Source: Crotalaria pallida (lineage: Eukaryota > Streptophyta > Magnoliopsida > Fabales > Fabaceae). From it: a DNA stretch of 64,000 nucleotides. Under the pieces are notes generated by a model. That model ran no database searches. It worked only from the letters and a program-made list of their open reading frames with translations, and was not told the DNA's origin. The stretch spans positions 21,941,501 to 22,005,500 of the forward strand of contig CM075654.1 of the NCBI GenBank assembly GCA_037953625.1. Reading direction: 5' to 3'. The translations under genes were made by a program, and so were the position numbers. Positions 9,729 to 20,953 of the stretch are shown here, piece by piece (the first letter of the stretch is position 1; each line of letters begins with the position of its first letter).

Positions 9729-12700
9729 TCAGTTGCCATCGAACAAGTGTGGATGAGATTGTCTGATCTTGCTTTCCAACTCCCAAGTAGCCTCCTCCAC
9801 ATTGTTCCTGCTCCATATGACTTTTACTAAGATAATCTCCTTGCCTCTTAATTGTCTCACTTGCCTATCTTCAATTCTCACTGGCAACACCTCAAAAGTT
9901 AAATTCTCCTTCAAAGGCAAATCGTCCAATGTGACCACATGAGTAGGATCATGAATGTATTTCCTTAGCTGTGAAACATGGAATACATCATGAAGCCTAG
10001 CTAAGTGAGGGGGCATAGCAATCCTGTAAGCTACCGGACCAACCTTCTCCAAAATCTCATAAGGTCCAACAAACCGAGGTGTTAGTTTCTTGGACCTAAT
10101 TGCTCTACCAATCCCTGTGACCGGAGACACTCTTAGAAACACATGATCCCTAACATCAAATTCCAAAGGTCTCCTTCGCCTATCAGCATAATTCTTCTGG
10201 CGATCCTGGGATGTCTTCATCTTGTTCTTGATCATGGTGATTTTCTCAGTTATTTCTTTCACAATATCAGGACCTGTCAACAAATTCTCTCCTATTTGGA
10301 ACCAACACAGAGGCGTCCTACACTTTCTGCCGTAGAGAGCCTCAAATGGTGCCATGCCAATACTGGAGTGGAAGCTGTTATTATAAGTAAACTCCATCAA
10401 CGGCAGTAACTGCTCCCAACTACCATCCTGCTCCAGAACACATGCTCTCAACAAATCCTCCAGTGTCTGGATAGTACGCTCAGATTGTCCGTCTGTCTGC
10501 GGATGATAAGTCGTACTAAATTTCAGCTTAGTACCCAATGCCTGCTGAAGACTCTGCCAAAATCTAGAAAGAAATCTAGGATCACGATCGGATACAATAC
10601 TAGTAGGAACACTATGTAGCTTCACTATGTCCCTGATATACAACTGAGTCAACTTCTCCAGAGTGTACTTCTTGTGAATCGGAATGAAATGAGCACACTT
10701 TGTGAGACGGTCCACAACCACCCAAACTGCATCACATCCTGCAGCAGTCCTAGGTAGACCTGTCACAAAGTCCATAGCTATACTATCCCACTTCCACTCC
10801 GGGATATCAAGTGATTGCAACGGACCACCAGGCTTTTGATGCTCAATCTTAACTTTCTGGCAAGTAAAGCAATGAGATACATGATCTGCTACATCGGTTT
10901 TCAACTTTGGCCACCAATAAATCTTCTTCAAATCTTGGTACATCTTAGTTGCACCAGGATGGAAATTCATTTTGGTTCGATGAGCTTCCCATAGGATATC
11001 CCTTGTAATTTCGAAATCCATAGGAACACATATCCGGCCCCTAAACCGGATAATGCCATCAGGACTCTTTACAAAGTCGGGCTCTTCATTGCCCGAAGCC
11101 CCTTCCAACAACTTTTGTAATTCTGCATCATCAGTTTGTCTTTCTCTAATAAGACCAATCAAGTCATTAGTAACCTGCAACATTTCTAGAACAATGCTCT
11201 TCTCTTTCACTTGCATATTCAAGTTGAGGTCACTGAATTCTTGAATTAGCTGCATCTCCTTCACCATCAAATTGCTGATATGCAAAGTCCTGCGACTTAG
11301 TGCATCAGCCACTACATTGGCTTTGCCTGGATGATACTGAAGATTGAAATCATAGTCCTTCAAAAACTCCATCCACCTCCTCTGTCTCATATTCAACTCT
11401 TTTTGATCAAAGAGATAGCGAAGGCTTTTATGATCGCTAAAGACTTCAAATTTTGAACTATACAGATAGTGCCTCCAGATTTTCAAAGCAAAAACTACTG
11501 CCGCCAACTCAAGATCATGAGTGGGATAGTTCTGCTCATGTTGTCTCAACTACCTGGATGCATAGGCTATGACTTGTCCTTGCTGCATCAGCACGCAACC
11601 CAACCCTTGTTTTGAAGCATCACAATACACTACAAAGGATTGAATCGGATCCGATAGAATCAACACTGGGGAACTAGTCAATCGCCTCTTCAACTCCTGG
11701 AAGCTATCTTCACATTCCGGGGACCATTCAAACGAAACACCTTTCCGCGTAAGAGTAGTCAGAGGAAGGGCTAGTTTAGAAAACCCCTCAATGAACCTCC
11801 TATAATACCCCGCCATACCAAGGAAACTTCTGATCTCAGTAATGGACTTGGTCTCTCCCACTTAAGCACCACTTCCACCTTAGAAGGGTCAATAGCAACA
11901 CCCTTCTCAGAAATCACATGCCCCAGAAAATGCACTTCATTCAACCAGAAACTACATTTAGAAAACTTGGCATAAAGATGCTTGTCTTTGAGAACTTGGA
12001 GCACCGTTCTCAAATTCTCTTCATGCTCCTTCGGGCTCTTTGAATAGATAAGAATGTCATTAATGAATACAATGACAAATGAGTCTAAGTACGGCCTGAA
12101 GATCCTGTTCATGTAATAAATGAAGATGGCAGGAGCATTTGTGAGACCGAAAGGCATCACCACATATTCAAAATGCCCATACCGAGATCTAAAAGTAGTT
12201 TTGGGAATGTCCTCCTCTCGGATACGGATTTGATGGTATCCAGATCGGAGGTCAATTTTTGAGAAAACTGCAGCTCCCCTAAGCTGATCCAACAAATCAT
12301 CGATGCGTGGGAGCGGATATTTGTTCTTCACCGTCACCGCATTCAACTGCCGGTAATCAGTGCACATACGGGCACTTCCATCCTTCTTTTTAACAAAGAG
12401 GATAGGAGCTCCCTACGGGGAAACACTTGGTCTTATAAACCCCTTAGCCAGAAGCTCCTCCAACTGCTTCTTTAACTCTTCCAACTCTGGAGGGGCCATT
12501 CTGTAACGCGCTTTAGATATCGGGCCGGCACCAGGCATAAGATCAATGCCAAATTCTACTTCTCTGGCTGGAGGCAATCCGGGAATTTCAGCAGGAAAAA
12601 CATCCGAAAACTCACAAACCACTGGGATTTTGCTAATATCTGATGCTTCCTCCTCATCCATAGCCGACACCGAGACTTGACAGAAAATCACTGACTTCTG

Positions 12701-13027
12701 ACAACAATCAAGAAGGACACGGTTCTGGGACATCCAGTCCATGCCTATAATGATATCCATCTTGGTTAAGGGCAAACATATTAAGTTCACTTTGAATTCC
12801 CGCTCTAATACTCGAAGAGGGCAATCCGAGCACATCAAAGATGTAACCGTAGCTGAATTTGTAGGGGTAGACACAGACAATTTAAAAGGCATCTCAACAG
12901 CAGATAACTTTAATCTTTCCATGCAATTGACAGAAATAAAAGAGTGGGTAGCTCCACAGTCAAAGAGAATACCACATGCAATATCATTTATATAGCCAAT
13001 ACCTCGAATCAGCTCATCAACCTCCAT
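9729..13027 (-). pseudogene. pol: Element C pol: protease, reverse transcriptase, RNase H, integrase, chromodomain
   Basis: The protein would process, reverse-transcribe and integrate the element. Minus-strand blocks in order: protease FDCGATHSF near 12965; RT start SVSP at 12415, broken by TAG (12413-12415, Trp in relatives); RT core 12367-11771 with FINDIL where FIDDIL is expected; a one-base deletion near 11840; RNase H frame 11861-11550 ending in TAG (11550-11552, Gln in relatives); then 606 intact codons (11549-9729) with RNase H end, H2C2 zinc finger, integrase (WVVVDRL, VSDRDPRF, GQSERTIQ) and a C-terminal chromodomain-like block (EDRQVRQLRGKE ... VEEATWELE). The first eight codons of the frame starting at 13051 belong to solo LTR D. 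RT is probably inactive even apart from the breaks. Confidence 0.9.
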
Positions 13028-14090
13028 TGTGAGACCCACAATTTTACCCAATTTATTTGTGATTTTATAATTAAAATTAGGAAATTATGCTTGATTTTGA
13101 TACCTGGGTTTATATAAAAAAAAATATATATATGAAAATATATATGTATACACATAACATATATAGGTATATATATTATATACCAATGTTTTCCCTAGCC
13201 TATTTAAATGAAATATTTTTAAGGTAAAGTATTTGATTTAAATGATTTTAAAAGATGAAATGATTTTTGATGGATTAGAGTATCCTATCTTTAGAAATTC
13301 ATATCTTTTCAACCGTATGTCGAAAAATTACAAATGATATGTCAAAACGATCGTATCGAAATCTAGATTATGAAAATGTAAAGCTTTGATTTTTATTGTA
13401 TATTTTTCGAAATTTTATCACTGCTACAATAGTAAACGAATTTTTGAGTTTTAAGAATGAATGTATGATTTTAATGCATTAAATAACCTTTTGACTCAAG
13501 TATAATTATTTTTTTAAAATAAAAATACATTTCTGAAGTGGTATAATGTACTATCATTTAAATAAAGTGTATTTTCGTATTTTTCTTATTTTAAATTATT
13601 TGAAAAACTTAGGAAGTGTATTTTGAAGGAAATGACCTTAGGACTTCAAAAATTCATAACTTTCAAACCATAAGTCCAAAAATTATAAACTTTATATGAA
13701 AATGATCGTACTAAAATGTAGAATCTTAATATGTAAAAATAAAATTTTTATTTTAATATTTACGAAAAATTTTGTACAGTAGGTAGAAAATCAAATTTTG
13801 ATAGTTAATATGATGGGATAATTATGTAGGCACCTCCACAATGAACCAATGAAAAATTTTCTCTCCTATTTTATTATATATAAACCATCCAAAAATTAGT
13901 AGAAAGAGGGGAAGAATAGTTCTAAAGTTTGTGAGAATAAACCATGAATTAAAATGCTTTAGGAATCAACAAAATCCCATTTAATGCTAGTTCATGTTCC
14001 AAGTAGTGTTTGAAAATTTTTGAATGAGCCTTGATGAGGGGGGGACGAATTTGCCTCTGAAAATTGAGGGAAATGGATCACTTCAACACC

Positions 14091-14099
14091 TATAAATAG
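14091..14099 (+). promoter_or_regulatory. TATA box of solo LTR D
   Basis: TATAAATAG about 1.06 kb into the LTR, followed by a leader-like stretch rich in gagagaga and a possible splice donor gtagag^gtaaccc at about 14263. Confidence 0.6.
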
Positions 14100-17000
14100 A
14101 TAGCCTTAGTTCCCACATTTTTCACACACAAACCTTGATGGTTTCACAAGAGAAAAAAAATAAAATTCTAAGAGAGAAATTGAGAGAGAGGGACGAGTAA
14201 GCTTGGAAGGAAGGGAAGAGTTGTTTGGTTGCTTGAAGTTTTCTAAAAAGCTTAAGGAGTAGAGGTAACCCAAAATCACTTATTTATTTAAGTTATTTTT
14301 TTAGGTTGTTTTGTTGTTATTATTGAATAAAAACTTCTAACTTCTTCTATAGTCAAGTTCTAAATTTTCCTTTTCATTTTAAAGTTATTTTTGAATATAT
14401 GAAATTGTTCTTAGGTCATATGAATTAAGAATGAGAGAAGGGACACAAAAAGAGTGTTTAAAGGGATTTATCTCCCCTTTTCTTAAATTCTTAAGATGGC
14501 TAATAGTTTTGATGAGTTTGAGTAATTTAATTTCTGGGTTTATTTTAATTCTTAGAACATAAGAATTGTAGAGAAATTTTGTGTGAACAAATAAGTTTTT
14601 ATTCATTGTCTTTTTAAATTGTTTTGTTCTTTGTTTTAAGGAATGAAAAAGAAACAAGTAAATAACAATGGAAAAATAATGATTTCTAATATGTATATAT
14701 ATAAACCGTGGTATATATTAATAAATTTGAGGATTGATTTGTGTATTTTAGTATGTGTATTGTATTGTTGTTGAATAAAATAAAAGAGAATGGAAATGAA
14801 TAAAAAGATTAAAATGGATTTTGTTTTGGTTTTTATTTTCTTTCTTTTCTGGACCGTGTGTATGTATGTATGTATATTGTGTGATAATTGTTGTTATTTC
14901 ATGTATATTTGAGTTATAATTAAGTCTCTAAAAAGAATGAAAACAAATAAGTACTTTCTCTAAAGTAGAAATGAAATGAAAATGATTTAAAGGAACTAAA
15001 ATTGATTTTTGGAAATAAAGTGAATTCTGGAAATTTTTGATGTTCTTGAAGTGTATGGAATTATATGTCATGAAAATTTTTATGAAATTGTTATTGTTTG
15101 TTTGTATTTGATTTTCTTTTGTTAGGATTTAAGTTTAATAAGAACAATGAATTAGGATAATAAGCAAAAAAAAAAAAATAAATTTTCTGGAAAAAAAAAT
15201 AAAAAGAATAGGCCATGAGGTCTATTGCATTATTTTAAAATTATTTTTTTAATTTGTTTGATTGTTTAATGTATAATTAAATTATAGTTGATTGTTTACA
15301 AGAAAAAGGAATAAATGGTAGTTGTTAAAAACCTATAAAAACATGTATTTTTATTAATTGTATGAGTATGTGGTTGATATGTTTGTAAAAGTTATTTGCT
15401 GGAAAAAGTGATTATTTTTCTAAAAGAGATCTATTTTATATTTTATTAATGATTAAAACTCTTATTTTTAATATACAAAATGATGTAATTATATTATAAG
15501 ATGCTTTAGGAATTAAAAATATTTTTCTGATATTTTTCTATACTGGTCGAAATTTAGAGGAAGAAATAAAGTTAATTGAACTTTTCTAATTGATTTGATA
15601 ATTGCTTTAGTTTGTCTATGGAATAAATTACATGTGTTATGGAAAAGGTTTATTTCTGAAAATTTAGTTTTGATTCTGGAAATTTAGTTTTTATTCTGAA
15701 AAATTTAATTAGTCAAGACCCCAAATGATTATTTTTAAGGGTGTTAGTGATACTTTGTCTGTAGGTGCAAATATAATGTAGAAACAAATAGAAATGAGTG
15801 TTTTGATTGATTAATTTGATTTTATAGAAAATATTAAGTTGCTGTCCAGAAATTATAAATAATGAAAAAGTAATATTTTATTTGAAATATTAGTGTTTAA
15901 AGTTTTTTTAGCATAAGTAGGAATTGTGCATAATTGTGTATGATTGTTTGGATTGTTTTCTTGAACTTATTGAAGTAGTGCAACTTTTCTGTGGCTGTAC
16001 AGCAGATGCAACTATTTTATTTTGTTTAATTTTGTCATTTTATTATAGTAGAGGTTGTAATAAGAATTTAGGAAGAAACAACATGTGTTTTCGATTTTCT
16101 GTTTAAGAGAAATTGAATTTTTAAGTTTAAGTATGCATGCTGTCCAAAAATCTAAATTAGTTGCATCAATTATAGAAATTGTTTTGGATTAGATCAATAT
16201 GTGAATTTTATGCTAAGACTTTTTATATATAGAGTTAAAAAGGAAATATAAAAGTGACTTTGTAAATGTATGCCTTAATGTTCTAGTTGTTTACTAAACT
16301 GTTGTCTTACCGATGCTTGTATGATAATTGTGAAATGTCTGGTAAAAGTGATTTTTGAGTTTGTATTGTATACTGTCCAAATTTAATAAATTGATTTAAG
16401 TAATTATAAAAAATGATTTTAATGTATGTGTGTGTGTTTGGGTATAGTTATCATATTGTTTGAATTTAGTAAATATGAAGTGAGTTGTATTCTGATGTAA
16501 AAATATAATGTTAAGAATTTTTAGGCAAGTTATAGTATTTCATTAGATAAGTAAATGTATGCTATAAATATTGTTGTCTAAGTGATACGATACTTCTCTA
16601 AATAATCCATATGTAACTATTTTTATAAGTTGAGTATTTTTGAGTTATAATTCTTAGTTCTTTGAAAATAGAGGTCAGAACTTTAATTTGATGAAAATTG
16701 TGAGTAAGTGCAATTTGTTTGAGTGGCTGTCCAGATTTGTTTTATATTGACCTTAGTAGTATGTCTATAAGATTTAAGGTGAATTGAAATAATTTAAGTG
16801 CTGCCCATAATTGAATAAGTGTGGAAAAACATTACTTTCTTAAGCTTAATTTCATTTTTAGAATTTGGATGTGAATCTTTTAGTAGGAAATTGAAAGGAA
16901 TGAATTTTGGGTAACTGTGAAGAGATGCAACTTTATTTTGTGCTACTGTCCAAAATCTTAGTTTGAGTTGCATCAACTTTAGAACTTGTTCTGACTTGAT

Positions 17001-19213
17001 AAGTGAATGAGTTCATATTTTAGAATGATTGTTGATGTGTTAAGTGTTTGTATTGATTTTTTTAAAAATGTGTTTCTGGCTGTCCAAATGATTAAAAGAT
17101 TATATCAAGTTTGAGTTATTTATTTAAGTGGCTTATAATGGTAGTTGTTATATAAGCATTTGGAACTGAATTATGAGTTAATGAAAGTAGAAGTAGTCTC
17201 TTTTGGATTTAATTGATTAAGTTCTAAATTTTGTATTTAATTTATAGATCTTAGGATGTGTATAATGGTTGTATATTTTTGAATAGTGATTTTAATTTAA
17301 TGATTGGTTTTAAAGAGTTTATTTAGTACTGTGTAAGAGGCCTTGAGTTTCGGAAAAGGAATGATTTACTTTTCAAGTGTTGTATATCCTAATACAAAGT
17401 CTTTTGATTTCAAAGGTTATTTAAGAAAGTGGTATTTGTTAGAAGTGTGTTTTCCAAAAGGGAATTATTTTAAATTACCAGCTGATGCCTTAAAAGGACT
17501 TCTGTTTTAAAAAGAATTTCGGTTTAAGGAACTTTGGTACTTTGGGTTTAGTTTTTACTTAAGTAGGTAGATGGTATAAGGTATTTATTTATATTGTTTG
17601 TATGTCGTTCATCATTTAAGAAATAAAAGGAATTAAAAGTAAACGAGCTGTTGGAGCTGTGAACGCAAAAGGTTGAAAACAGAGTAAGCATGGATCCCAG
17701 GTGAGAGAGCAACCTTCCTAAGACATAATGGCACTGAGGTAGCATTAGGGCGTTCCGTATCATCTCAAAGGTCGGAACTAGGAATCTATAGGTTGAGTAG
17801 TAAGACGGCAAATGTGTGTGTGTTCCGCCGTCCTTACGAAAAATACGATTCCTCAATATTATGTCTGTTAATAATTGTTATACCATGTTGTATATTCTGA
17901 AGTTGTGTATTGGATATTGCTTTAATGATTTTGGAGATGATAAAATGATAAGTGATGAGATAACAAATATGTTGGGATTATTTTGGGATAAGGATTTATC
18001 CTATGGAAGTGTGCTCGATGTATATTGAATTGTTGTTCCTATGAAAAGGACTTGAAATATCTGGAAGTATGATTGTGAAAATAAATTATGAAAAATGATT
18101 ATTTGAATCTTGTGAAATTTGAGGATCGGTGTTAGTGTACAGTGATGGTGGGAGCGGCACAATGACTTTATTATATCCCCTTAAGCGACTGGCCACGTGA
18201 ATGACTTTGCCGTGGTTCATGTCTTGTGGAATCCACTGTACGATAGGGAGGTGTTTGCTATGGTCCCTTAGAGGTCGAGACCCGTTAGAAGTGCGGCTTA
18301 GAATGGGTCGACCAAACTTAGGATTAAGAAAAGATTTCTAAAAGACTTTAAAAAGATTTAAAAGACTTTAGGACCCAATCCTTTCTAACTACGTTGAGAG
18401 TGAAGTAGTGGAGAGGAAAGATACCGTGTACTTGGAGGTCGTGCATCCCTCCAAGTGGTGATTGTGATAGGGGAGGGCAATGACGGTGAAAAGTCAAGAA
18501 GCCTAAGAGCGCTTCCCTTGGCGGGACGGTGTTACAATGATCAAGGTCACTTGCTGGGCGTTGATCGTAGCGAGGACTGCACGTACAACTAGGGATAGAG
18601 CTGTCGCCCCCTTGAGCAAATCTTAGATGGTGTAGAGGGAATCCGAACAAGGCTAAAAGTCACTGATTTTCTTACGAGTATCATTGTGGTTGGCCATGCT
18701 TAATGGTTCCAACATTGCGGATCTCGAATTGTTTACTATGTTTTGTTTGCTGGCCAACATGCGTGGTTCCAGCTGGTACGTACCCTTTGACTTCGATGCC
18801 TGTGTGGATAGGATTCCTGTGCATCCCATCTGCTTTCCGACTTAGGTTGGGGTTGGATGATGAAGAGGAGATGTATCGTGTGTGCTGACTGTTCCCTTAC
18901 CTCAATGATTTCCCTCCCTAAATCATTGATGGTTGTATTATGGAAAGACCTAGTGGAAAGACTATGAGTATGAAACTTTAACAAAAAAAAATATTAATGC
19001 GATGAAAAGAGGAAGTTATAAAAGGTTATAAGAATAAAGTGGTAATGATGAGCTGTGAATGAGGAAATGTTATAGTTATTGCATATATTTGTGTCCTAAT
19101 GTGATCCCTTAGAGTAAGTCCATGCCGTCGACGACCATTCGTCCGGATCGTTGACTCTCTCTCTTCTTTTCTTTCCTGTGGACATTGGGAACAATGTTCA
19201 CAGATGTCAGATC

Positions 19214-19324
19214 ATGCAGCAGTACAAGTTATGGTTGCTTAAGTTAGAGAAGGATCGTGAAATGGAGCATCATTATGAGGAGGACGTAAAAGCGGCAGCC
19301 GAGGAGTCTTTCAGATACTTGTGA
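19214..19324 (+). CDS. Small open frame in solo LTR D (36 codons)
   Basis: ATG at 19214 gives a 36-residue charged peptide starting MQQYKLWLLKLEKDREME, probably helical, with TGA at 19322-19324. It follows a pyrimidine-rich stretch and a possible acceptor (gttcacag^atg, about 19203). The position near the 3' end of the LTR parallels the second exon of the H-family LTR frame, but no sequence similarity is visible. It may be chance. Confidence 0.25.
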   Translation: MQQYKLWLLKLEKDREMEHHYEEDVKAAAEESFRYL

Positions 19325-19436
19325 TGAAGGATAGCAATGAAGATTAGTAGTCTAAGTTAGTATAGTCTCTGTTTCTGTATTCCATCACTAGATGGGTAGG
19401 ACATGATTACTCTATCCCGAATGCAACCACTATTGT

Positions 19437-19442
19437 AATAAA
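19437..19442 (+). terminator. Polyadenylation signal of solo LTR D
   Basis: AATAAA, with a second near-match (aaataaaag) about 25 bases downstream. It lies about 330 bp before the LTR end, consistent with the R/U5 region. Confidence 0.5.
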
Positions 19443-19767
19443 TGATTATTTGAAATGAAATAAAAGAAGTTTCTTTTGTTATATATTATGTTCATAAAGT
19501 AATTAAACTATTTTTCCGCAAGTTAACCATCGACTAAATATGACATTTAGAAAATGAGTTTTTGGAAATGTGTTGGATGATAACATCTCCTTTTGGAAAT
19601 AGAATTTTATGATGCAAGTACTAAAGCATTTTTGTAAACCAAATTAATCAAATTGCATTTATGAAAATCTTTTGGTAAAAGAATTAAACTGAATTGATTT
19701 TGATAATGTTAAAAAAATATGGCGCAAATTTTTAGATAAAATTCTAAGTCCAAATTGGGGTGTTACA

Positions 19768-20774
19768 TCCATCACCTCCTCTCCATCAAGAGTGTACACC
19801 TTCCCCTTCTGAAGTGGACGGCCATCTCCAACCCTCTGCACCCTAGTCACAATGGCTTCCTTCTTAACTGTATTCTGCGGGCAATTAGAAACAATATGGC
19901 CTGGCTGCCTACACTTAAAACATGTGACTGTAGGCTGGTTCTGGCTCATACTCCAGCATACACCCATATGAGGCTTGCTACACTGAGGACAAGGCGGAAT
20001 ATGACCAGAAGAACCCCCTATAGTGCCTGCTCTAGGCTGCGGATAGGGACCTGGCCGCTGCACCGCTCCCTTGCGCCTTATAGGACCACCAATTCTCTGA
20101 ATCGATCTACTTTTGTCTTCCACCATCTTTCTCTTAAGCCCCTTCTCATAAGTGCTCGCCATGTTAACCAAACGGGCCAAGTTGTCAATATTATGATACT
20201 CGCAAGAGAGGCGAATATCAGTCCTGAGTCCAGACTCAAACTTGATGCATTTCCCGCGCTCACTAGCATCCCGATAGTCAGAGAATCAGATAAGATCTTC
20301 AAATCTAGCTGCATAATCCCCAACTGACATGGAGCCTTGAGTCAGTTGGAGAAAGGCAATGTCCTTCTCCCTTCTCACATCTTCAGGGAAATACTTCCCT
20401 AGAAAAAGACCCTTGAATACTTCCCAAGAAATCACCGGATTGGCTGCCTCCAATCCCCTCCTCTGCTGGTCCCACCAATGCTCAACCTCATTGGTTAGCA
20501 TGAATTCCGCCAGTCGCACATGCTGCTCCATGGGTGGGTGAATAGAGCGGAGGATCTTCTCGATCTCTTGAATCCATCTCTGTGCTCCATCAGGGTCATT
20601 TCCACCCTCAAAATGAGGTGGATCATTCTTGCGGAACCGAGCCATCCAGTCAACCTCAACTGGAGCGGGTTGTAGAGCTGTTGCTGCCATCTGCTCTCCT
20701 TGTTGCTGCTGCATATGTGACAGATGCTCCAGAATGGCTGCAAGCCCATCATTAGCAGTCCTTCTTCCAGCCAT
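19768..20774 (-). pseudogene. gag: Element C gag
   Basis: Capsid/nucleocapsid polyprotein of a chromovirus. It starts at ATG 20774 (MAGRRTANDGLAA), 180 bp after the LTR. The capsid block has RWIQEIEKIL, EHWWDQQRRG and FLGKYFPEDVRREK. A TGA at 20286-20288 replaces an expected Arg (CGA). The frame then resumes through NMASTYEKGLKRK to a CCHC zinc knuckle CFKCRQPGHIVSNC (about 19922-19881). Text ends at the D insertion; codons beyond GEEVM in the open frame belong to D. The start is shared with element G (MAGRRAGNDGLAA). Confidence 0.9.
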
Positions 20775-20937
20775 ACTGCTTAGCCAAAGAGAACAGACCA
20801 GTAAGACTCAATTACTAAACGTGTACATAGTACTATACTTATACTATTAAATTCCTAAACTTTTACTATGAACATCCATTACTCGCTAGGTGAGTAATCA
20901 TGTGGAGTTTTCATAACTCCAAGGCCGAGGAGAAACT

Positions 20938-20949
20938 GCTCTGATACCA
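20938..20949 (-). other. Primer-binding site of element C
   Basis: Minus strand TGGTATCAGAGC, complementary to the 3' end of initiator tRNA-Met. It lies four bases from the 5' LTR. Confidence 0.9.
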
Positions 20950-20953
20950 TAAA

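Larger units (their letters stand above)
13028..19767 (+). mobile_element. Solo LTR D, 6740 bp
   Basis: TSD tccat (13023-13027, 19768-19772) interrupts element C between gag and protease. The insert starts TGTGAGACCC and ends GGTGTTACA. It has no internal PBS, no polypurine tract and no gag or pol text. A single promoter-like TATAAATAG (14091) and a single polyadenylation-like AATAAA (19437) fit one LTR, not two LTRs around an interior. The middle (14300-17500) is very AT-rich with loosely repeated ctgtcca phrases; 17600-18900 is GC-richer. The alternative is a complete non-coding element with unrecognised ends. The parent family is not identified. Confidence 0.7.

Noticed and set aside
18348..18984. 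Frames of 61-100 codons within solo LTR D
   Set aside because: GC-richer LTR text with no domain and no homolog visible elsewhere in the window.
19755..20327. 190-codon plus-strand frame
   Set aside because: Antisense shadow of element C gag, which has clear capsid and zinc-knuckle motifs on the minus strand.
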